27,311 nucleotides of DNA, from positions 1 through 27,311 of the forward strand of contig JANBPK010000910.1 in assembly GCA_027579435.1 (NCBI GenBank). Reading direction: 5' to 3'. The notes under the pieces were generated by a model. That model did no database searches, was not told the origin of the DNA, and saw nothing but the letters and a program-made list of their open reading frames with translations. Source of the stretch: Candolleomyces eurysporus. Lineage: Eukaryota; Basidiomycota; Agaricomycetes; Agaricales; Psathyrellaceae. Positions 19,930 to 27,311 of this stretch are shown here, piece after piece. How positions within the stretch are numbered: position 1 is the stretch's first letter; every line of letters starts with the position of its first letter. Both the position numbers and the translations under genes were made by a program.

Positions 19930-21053
19930 GGGCGCGTTCAACTGGTATGCACTGCTCTCGAAAACCATGTTCATGTTTGATCTATATATCCCTTGGCAGT
20001 AACCTTCACTCTATCCCCCTCCTCCTGATTGGTGCTCTGTATTCCACCCCTGCCCTGCCCTGTCATGAACTCGTGACACCTCTTCATCCTTATGCATGAC
20101 TGATTGGGTTATTGGTTCATTTTGATCATCTATCCATAGACCTGTAGCTACTGTATCTTGTTCCCTCGGCCTTTCATTTGGACTGCTTGACCTACTACTA
20201 GACTTTACTTTAGGTTTATAACAAGTACTACACACTTTGTCTCATGGTCTTCTTTTTACTTCCTCTACCTTCACCAATGATGGACTAAGCAGGAGCAATA
20301 CACCATGACACAAAAACTGACATGTCTGGTATTATAGACTTTTGATTCCATTTCTTTTTAGAGTAGAATAGACATTGGTGTATGACAGGTGCATTATATG
20401 GATTTTGGACACCAGAAACAGTGAGATGTGCATACAGACACAATGGTGCCAACAATGGATGATGATGCCTTGGATTTCCTACTATAAACAAGATTCTAGC
20501 ATCCAACAGCTTATTGTGTTAATAGTCACCAGTGGGGAGATAGTTAATATGTGATTTCAATAGGGAAAGATGAGGCAGAATATGGAACCTGAGCAACTCA
20601 AGATCAAATCTTGTCATTTTCTGGAGTTTGGCTGTTGAATGCACTGTGAAGGAGACTCTTAATGCACCAGGCTGAATGCCAATCCCCAACTCCTCCAACT
20701 TTTGCCAGGATATTTCATTTGGCTTCAGCCCTGTTAATGCTGATGCTGGCTATAATGGCAATTTCATGAGTTGCATTCAAAATTGAAATGCCAGACCTGC
20801 TAGTATACTTATAACCTTTGGCAGAACAAGCATTGCTAGGCAGAAAATACATCCAGGTAATGATATCAAAACCCCACAGCCTGACCTGAAATACAGTGGA
20901 ATCCATGATATAAGTGCTCTTCATAAACATGAACAAAAGAACATTGGATTTATGGGAACATAAAAGAGATACTATACATATATACAAGAGCTCAAGAGAA
21001 GTAACAGCAAGAATCACATTCAGTGTCCAAATCTGAGAAATTGTGGACTTATC
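19930..21053. other. Gene-free stretch, mostly without CpG
   Basis: It separates the NADH dehydrogenase relic from the 3' end of the NLR gene. From 20169 onward no CpG dinucleotide occurs until 21431. No ORF with recognisable content; composition is A/T-rich with many CA and TG steps. It includes the NLR 3' untranslated region at its right end. Confidence 0.55.
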
Positions 21054-24000
21054 TTAATTCTTAAGCACTTGAGAAATGTCAAGACTATAGACACTGCCAT
21101 TTTTACACCCAATGGCTGCAGATGAACATGTAGAGTCAAAAGATACACTGGTAACCTGCCAGGGTGAAGGAAACCAGCAAATTGGAACCACAGTTGGTGA
21201 CAAAGGCTGGCCAGTCAGTTTGACTCTGACCAATCCAGAAACAGGGGGGTGGTCTTTTGTAATATTTGTATAGAATGTTGAAGAGTCTGCAAATCCCATG
21301 GAAAGGGATTCCCTCTCAAGAGAGGCAAGAAGGGTTCCTGCTTGGCTGTCCCACAGGCACACTGTCCTATCAGAAGATGCAGATGCCAGCCTTTGCCCAT
21401 CAGGTGAGAAAGCAACACTGTTTACCCCTTCGGAATGGCCTGTAAGAGTGGCAAAAAGGGTTCCTGCTTGGCTGTCCCACAGGCGCACTGTGCTATCTTT
21501 AGATGCAGATGCCAGCCTTTGCCCATCAGAGGATAAGGCAATACTTGTTACAGCCCATGAATGACCTTGCAAAACTGCAATCTCCAATGGCCATGTTGTA
21601 TCTCCATTTGTAACATGCACTTGATCCTCTTTCTCTTTGTACATTCTCCAAATGGTTGTTTGCTTTGGTGAGAGAGGTATGCATGACCAATATATATGCA
21701 AAGGTGCCCTCTTGATAATCCTAGAATTCTGNCAAAAGCAATCTCTGGCTATCTTGAATGGCTGACTTCAATGACTCTAAGCTATTGTGGCCTTGCTACA
21801 ATTATTGTGATATATTTTAGTAAATATTAGACCATGATCATTATCCAAAGTTGACATACCAATATTGTCAAGGTTGTTCCTAGTGCAGAGTATGCTATAT
21901 CCAGCTGTTTGATGTAGGCCAATGCTTCAAGCCAATGCATTAGATGCTTTTTCAAGAATTCCTCCAACAAGGCAATTAGATCTGAGTTTATCCTTTCCAG
22001 TTTGCTAAGGTGATTAGCCCAGTAGCACACTGCATATTCCAATTCTTTGGAGATGTGGTCTGTAGTCAGGCCCTCTTTGAGCAAGTCATCCAAGTCTTTG
22101 TATTGATCATCAGAGGGGATAGCCACTTGGCAAATATTGAACTTGAGTTGTCTGTTCATCACTTTTAGACAACACCTTGTCAACTCCAAATGCTGCTCCT
22201 TTTCCACAATTTGGAATTCAGAAGGACAAGATGGGCTAGTGATAAAGTCTGGAAAAGATTTGTGATGAACCTTGTATGTGAGGGCAGAGCCATCACCCAG
22301 TGGAGCAAGAATGGAATGCAAGTTGGCCAAAGCAGCTTTAACTTCACCTCCTGCCTGATCTAAAAGTTTCTCCAAAATCAGGGCAGAAAGAGGAGCCTGG
22401 ATGGCTAGAATAGCACCAACAACCTTTTGGAATCTGCTGAGCCAGGGTTGTGCCTCTCTAGCAGGCTTTGCAGATTCAAGTACATTAAGATATAAATCAT
22501 CCAATTGAGATATTGGACTAGGGTTCTTGGACTGTGAATCCAAAATTCGGGAAAGTTGACCTTGAGGATCAAGAAACTGTTCATCAAGTATAAACTTGAT
22601 GGCAGTGGATGCAAAGATAAAGAGTTTCCCAGATAGCTTGGCAAGTTTAGCCTTGTTCTCTGGTGTTGGTTCCCAGGAAGCATGATATGAGTCCCCTAGA
22701 GCTTCCTGAATTTGGTCTGAGGACAAAGAATGGTTTACATAGAGAGAAATATCCTGCTCAACTATCAGGTCCTCTATTTCCTGGAGATGGAAAATATTTG
22801 CATCTGGTGTGCCCATATACCTGCTTCGCAGTTTAAGCTCTGGACGAGTGGTAAGCAACACCTTGACATTTGGCAACCGACAGACTGAAGATATGATAAG
22901 CTTCAGAACATTAGAGGCATCAGGCTCAACACATTCATCCAGAGCATCAACCACCAGAACAAGTGGAGTTTTTCTTTGCTCAAGCAGTAGACAGAGTGGC
23001 TTGTCAACAAGCAAGCTGAATTGCTCAGTAAGGACCTTGCTCAGAGCATCACGATTCTTTGTAATGGCATCTGCTATAGCTGCGCCATAAGATGCATCAT
23101 AGTGGGCAAGCTGATATGCAATAGTATGCACAAAGCCCAAAGANTTTCTTTCGATCCTCTTGATCTCGAGAAAAAAAAGAAGGTTGCCCCAAGAGAGTTT
23201 ATGCCTGCTGCGCGCTGTGCTACAGTTATAGCCACAGTAGACTTGCCAATCCCAGCAATGCCATCGAGAACATAGAGTGGAGGGTGGCCATCGGAGGTAG
23301 AACCGCTCATCCAGCGCCCGACATTAGCCAACAGTGTGGAGCGGGTACCTTCGAAGCAGGACACAACCTTGTCCGCAACCTCCTGGGAGTCATATGCAGC
23401 ACCAGGAACCCACTTGAGTCGGTCAAGAGCAGCATTCTATTTGTCCGGTCAATGAAAACAAACATTGATGAACATACACAGAGAACAGACCTCGAAGTGT
23501 TTGTCAAGCGTTGCAGAGAGACCCTGCATCCATTCTGCCTGATCTTGAACATTGGCAAGGATGCTGTTCAAGACAATCGTCCCCGCAATGTGATTTTCAA
23601 TCTGTCAGGCGCACGTGAGTTGTCAATGGAAAGATATAAGGCCTATTAGAAGCATACCCAAAAGCATTGCAAGAGTTCGTCGAGTTTATTGTTCGCGTTC
23701 TTGAGAACCTCGACATTGTCCTCCACCAGCACGTACGCCGCAAATCCTATCGACTTTTCCTTAATCGTGTCCTTCAAAGTGTCCTGTATCCCCCTGCAGC
23801 CAGAAGGTCACTTGACGTTGGACCAAGTATCAAATAAAGATACGTACTTCACAAGGCGTCCAATGCTATCCTTTAGATCCTCCGACAGGAACTTTGTATC
23901 CTTCCCGCTGACAACATTCACAATACTCGAGCCCAGGAGGTCGCAACGACGCTCCAGAATCTTCACTTCTTCCTTGTTGGAATCGACTTTCTATGCAACG

Positions 24001-24985
24001 ATTGAGTGGTACACGCGAAACTAAAGTAGAACGTAACACACCTCGACAACATCCAACACTTTCAGCAGTGCTTCAGCCGGACCTTTGAACGGCTCCGGAA
24101 CCAGGGGTGCAACGATACCCAGCGCAGTCTTGAGTGACCCTTTCGCGAGGGCCCAGAGCTTGGAGGTATTCTTAGCAGACGTCGACTCCTTCACGGCCAT
24201 GTGAGCTGTTTCTGGGGCAGGAGCGCCCTGACCTTCGACGGCTTCCTGCATATTGTGAGCGACGACCTGCTCCGCAGCNGGGGGCGGGCGCCGAGGCAGC
24301 GGAGGTGAGCACGGTCCCCTGCAAAGGATTGTCGTCATCGTCCGTAGCAGCTGAAGTAAGGGTCGCCTGGGGCTGAACGGGGGACACGGTCTCTTGGAGG
24401 TTGCTGGCGGGTGTAGAAGGCGGGGCGATCTCAGCGCCATGGGCCTGGGGAACGCTGCCCGTGGTATCCGGTTCCATTTCGGTGGCTTCAACAGCAGCAA
24501 GTGAGTTATTGCCAAGTCGTACGGCACTGGAATCCTCACCGATGGCCACCGGAGTGTCTTCGATGCCATGATCAGTGGCGGTCTTATGTTCATGCTTTGG
24601 AACGAGTGAAGCGATCGGGGTCTCCGGCGAAGCGGTTTGCTCGTTCTTCGCAGCTGAAACAGACGCAGCGTAAGTAGAGTTGAGGGAAAGAGGATGCCGC
24701 CTCCTGACCTGTTCCAATTTCGGCAGGGGCACTGAGAACCTCCGCGGTCTTTGCAACAAGAGTGGCGACAGCGCCCGTTCCACCGCCCGCAGCAGCTTCC
24801 ACATCTCTACCCATGACATCCGCATTGTCGCCCGACCCCGAAGCAGCAGAACCCCCACCGTCTTGAGGCCTTGTTTCTCCCTCTCCCTCGTTCTTTGGCT
24901 TGCCTCCATCGAACAACGACTTGATACGCGCCTCCGCCCTTTTCATCTTAGCCTTCCCCTTTTTCGTACTTCTTCCCCGCCCCAC
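21054..24985 (-). CDS. NACHT-WD40 NLR (STAND) protein, about 1197 aa, seven exons
   Basis: Exons 24985-24709, 24653-24042, 23990-23848, 23793-23658, 23601-23491, 23436-21860 and 21795-21054; introns 51-64 nt, all GT-AG. Leaving out Ns at 24279, 23144 and 21732 and one T of the T8 near 23170 makes one open frame of 1198 codons. Residues 1-215 are low complexity (charged, then Ala/Thr/Pro-rich). About 230-420 is helical, resembling the HeLo/MLKL-like N-terminal bundle of fungal NLRs. NACHT: Walker A GIAGIGKST 485-493, Walker B PLVLVVDALDEC 584-594, sensor VKVLLTTRPE 616-625. WD40 repeats lie at about 1026-1107, with a weak third blade at the end (VTSVSFDSTCSSAAIG). Such proteins are signalling switches; non-self recognition and induced cell death are known for several fungal members, but a role here is inference. 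The 3' two thirds is almost free of CpG. Confidence 0.85.
21332..21583 (-). repeat. Two near-identical WD40 repeat units in the NLR gene
   Basis: The same text (GGGTTCCTGCTTGGCTGTCC...) starts at 21332 and again at 21458, 126 bases apart, which is 42 codons or one WD40 unit. Differences are few. High identity between adjacent units is known for fungal NWD genes and points to recent duplication or gene conversion. Confidence 0.8.
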
Positions 24986-25496
24986 GCCCTCACTCCGCCG
25001 GCTCTGCTAGAGGGTCGACTGCCATCGTGCCCGGCGTCGCAGCGCGAGACGGAATCGGCGTCTGCTCCGGATTGTCGGGAAGCCGAGGTTTCCACCTCCT
25101 CCAGAACGGATATTCTCAGCCATATTGGTTCGGTTGGTTGGTTGGATGTTTCGTAAAACTCGGTTAGATCGCAAAGTTTCGACAGTGGATGGTGGTCCAA
25201 GTTCAAGTTGCGGTGAGGGAGCCTCGAGGCAGCTCTGATGCTGATCATCGACAAGCATCTCGTGACTCTGCGGTTAGGCGTCTAATTCTGGACGCCTCGG
25301 CCGATGCTCCGTTGGCCCAGAGCCGATGCGCTCTCGAAATTATCTGGAAAACTGCACAAATCGTGGGGTGGGTAAGACGTTGCAAAGATTCGTCATTGAC
25401 GAGCATAGTAACACGCGAAACGAGAAGCACACATGTAAACGGTAGATAAAGCCTAAAGGGTATTGCATCTCCAGACAGCGAATGAAGAACGAAATT
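24986..25496. other. Intergenic region upstream of the NLR gene
   Basis: About 510 bases between two reverse-strand genes. It carries the NLR promoter and the 3' flank of the next gene. CpG is frequent, unlike the 3' part of the NLR gene. No TATA box or conserved ORF was recognised; plus-strand frames here are open by chance. Confidence 0.45.
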
Positions 25497-26944
25497 TCAA
25501 ACATAGTCCGCCACCCAAGATCCGAGGTTCAAGACGCCAAGCCTGAGACACCTCATACGAGGAACCCTATACCCAACAAACCATCAGCTCATCACATCCA
25601 ACTCGATCGCAGAGAGTAAAGAATAGACAAGAACACCACGTACCTTCTGCACTCCTGCCCATGATACAACAAGGTAGCTCGAACTTTTACGATATCCAAC
25701 TCCAACCCAAACTCAAAATCGGTGTAGAACCCAGCAATGTATTCGGAGTGGCCGCGTTCTGCCGGAAGGCAGGCAGAGAGGTGACGCTCAGGGTTCATTT
25801 CCTCGCCTTTGACTGTGTATCGCGTGAGTTTCTCGGAGCCGCTGGTGCAGAGGGTAGCGAGGAAGGAGGCATCTACACAGGTGCAGAATTTAGTTTGGTG
25901 TGCGTAGGTCATGGGGAGAAGTGTAGACGTACCGGACGGTGATTCGGAGAATTTGCTTGCAATAGCAAGCGGTTCGGTACTGAACGTTGAGAGATTAGCT
26001 TCGCCAACGAGCTTTCCAGAACTTGGCAGTAAGGCGGTGCCTGAAGAAAGATCAAAATTAAAATCCGAGATATAGAAAGCGACAGAAACGACGCACCCTC
26101 TCCTAATGATTGCACCCGTCGACGCGAACTACTGAAACCTATCTAGCACGTACAGCTCGTCAACAAACCACGAAAACAGACGTGAAGCACACATACCTGC
26201 ACCTGTCTACCACCAATACACGAAGAGCCATAGGCAACACCGGAGTACGTGGTACCTTGTCATTGCAGCCCACATCAGCACCACACTCTCCACCAAGGAA
26301 TCAAGAGAATTCACCGAAACCTCTTTCGCAACCTGCTGAGCAATGCACGGAGGCAAGATCTGCAAATATGGAGGCGGTAGACTCATCGACTCTGCAGGTG
26401 CATTGTAAGCGCGGGGCGTCGAGGCATGAGTGACTCGTGATTGTGACTGGACGAGGGTGGTAGAAGCGGGGCGAATGCAATGTCGAATGACCCGCACTGG
26501 TCACTTGCGGCGAAATTTGCTGAGCGTTGTTGCTGCTGAGGAACGGCTCCATGCTGAGCCGTCTGTTATTGCCGTTGCGGAGGTTGGGCATACGCGGATG
26601 GAGGACTGAAGAACTTGTGCTTGGAGCCTCCCCAACGTAGGGTGTATTCGAGGTCCCAGCTATGAAGGCTGCAAGGATATTGACATCATCTGGAGAACGG
26701 GCGGTTCGTTGGTAAGCACTTCAAATGAAGGGCAAGTTCACGCACCTTGCTCGGTGGCAGCTGAGCCGTCTTCGCCATTTTCACGGTTCCCAGCGTGGTT
26801 GAGAGGTTGATCAGCCGATGTGCAACGTGAAGGGGAAGAACGAGCGCGAATCGGGGTTTGAAGATAGCAATGATGGAATAAACCACCTTCAACTTCTTCA
26901 ATGCGTAGATTAGTTACAGTGTAGCGTAGCGTACGGGACGACAT
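25497..26944 (-). CDS. Hypothetical protein, 337 aa, seven exons
   Basis: Exons 26944-26746, 26689-26505, 26446-26256, 26128-26097, 26040-25933, 25872-25644 and 25566-25497, total 338 codons with the stop. Introns are 56, 58, 127, 56, 60 and 77 nt; most begin GTGCGT or GTACGT, the second begins GTGACC. All phases agree, which supports the model although no family is recognised. Start MSSRTLRYTVTNLRIEEV. The middle is Ser/Pro-rich and disordered; a hydrophobic segment follows (SLDSLVESVVLMWAAM). The most structured part is DASFLATLCTSGSEKLTRYT...GFYTDFEFGLELDIVKVRATL, possibly a beta-rich domain. The 127-nt intron may hide a small exon, and the fourth exon has only 32 nt. Function not assigned. 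Confidence 0.6.
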
Positions 26945-27018
26945 TATCACCTTCTCCACTCTCAACACATTTTCTCGATCCGCCAACGCGCATCGCCCTC
27001 ATCTTGCAACCATGCTTC

Positions 27019-27166
27019 GACAATACAGGTAGTCTGTCTCCCGCTGCGAAATACGCTGCGGTCGAGGTTGTCGACAACGATGCCCACAATTTGTGTGCAT
27101 CTAACTTTGACAACACAGATAAGCTGTCTCTCGTTGCGCAATCCGCTACGGTCGAGGTTGTCAATT
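27019..27166. repeat. Two imperfect 58 bp units, 90 bp apart
   Basis: GACAATACAGGTAGTCTGTC... at 27019 returns as GACAACACAGATAAGCTGTC... at 27109; both units end in CGGTCGAGGTTGTC. The 90 bp spacing is a multiple of three, and one plus-strand frame stays open across both units to the window end, giving a 30-residue period, but it has no ATG. Confidence 0.75.
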
Positions 27167-27311
27167 TACCCCTCTTGTCGCTTCTTCTCGACCTCTTTCC
27201 CCCGTCTATTATCGTCAAGCCGCGTCCTACCGATAATCTTGTCCGTATAATTTTTCTCGGGGGTTTCTCTCTCTCGAGCGCGGATATTTGCTGTGCATCT
27301 GCCTTACCAAT
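27080..27311 (+). CDS. Possible first exon of a divergent gene with mitochondrial-type leader, cut by the window edge
   Basis: From ATG 27080 the frame reads MPTICVHLTLTTQISCLSL..., is free of acidic residues, rich in Arg, Ser and Leu, and contains SCRFFSTSFPRLLSSSR, resembling a mitochondrial presequence. It ends at a stop near 27250, but GTATAATT just before that stop could be a splice donor, so the coding part would be about 27080-27243 and continue beyond the window. Part of it comes from the 90 bp duplication. No downstream exon is visible, so this is a weak call. Confidence 0.25.

Overview
The window is a gene-poor, transposon-rich segment of a filamentous basidiomycete genome, most likely an Agaricomycete. 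The reasons are: genes split by 50-70 nt GT-AG introns; a NACHT-WD40 NLR gene; a TET/JBP-like dioxygenase of the fungal expansion; a MYND-finger gene; an alternative NADH dehydrogenase relic; and Ty1/copia and LINE debris. Genus and species cannot be read from the sequence.

Layout. 1-10.2 kb is nested repeats: the end of a 1.28 kb TG...CA repeat (1-378), a truncated Ty1/copia pol (379-1694) with its tail, a 585 bp repeat (2167-2752), a second 1.28 kb copy in inverse orientation (2875-4157), a decayed LINE (4679-7571), an inverted copy of the 585 bp repeat (7725-8309), a third 1.28 kb copy (8469-9756) and a proline/alanine-rich possible gag fragment (9757-10156). 10.2-15.9 kb holds small genes and relics: a 163-aa reverse-strand ORF, a 164-aa coiled-coil protein, a 111-aa reverse-strand protein and the TET/JBP-like gene (13869-15083, reverse). 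15.9-19.9 kb holds a MYND-finger gene cut at its 3' end by a fourth 1.28 kb copy (17515-18789), whose other side abuts a 5'-truncated NADH dehydrogenase pseudogene. 21.05-24.99 kb is a seven-exon NLR gene (reverse). 25.5-26.94 kb is a seven-exon gene of unknown function (reverse). The last 300 bp may start a divergent gene with a mitochondrial-type leader.

Themes. (1) The 1.28 kb repeat is full of GCCGC-type motifs and ends in a hairpin whose two arms change together between copies. Its copies sit where other genes stop, so they look like rearrangement breakpoints. (2) CpG decay is everywhere: stops of the CGA-to-TGA type in the copia, LINE and NADH dehydrogenase relics, TG/CA at CpG sites of one repeat copy, and a 2.66 kb tract with only three CpGs that covers most of the NLR gene without breaking its frame. 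A TET/JBP-like enzyme lies in the same window. (3) Many N characters lie beside homopolymers, and in several genes leaving them out restores one reading frame, so part of the apparent damage is consensus error.

No tRNA, rRNA, CRISPR array or origin was seen. All exon coordinates were worked out by hand from splice signals and frame continuity; no alignment or database search was run.
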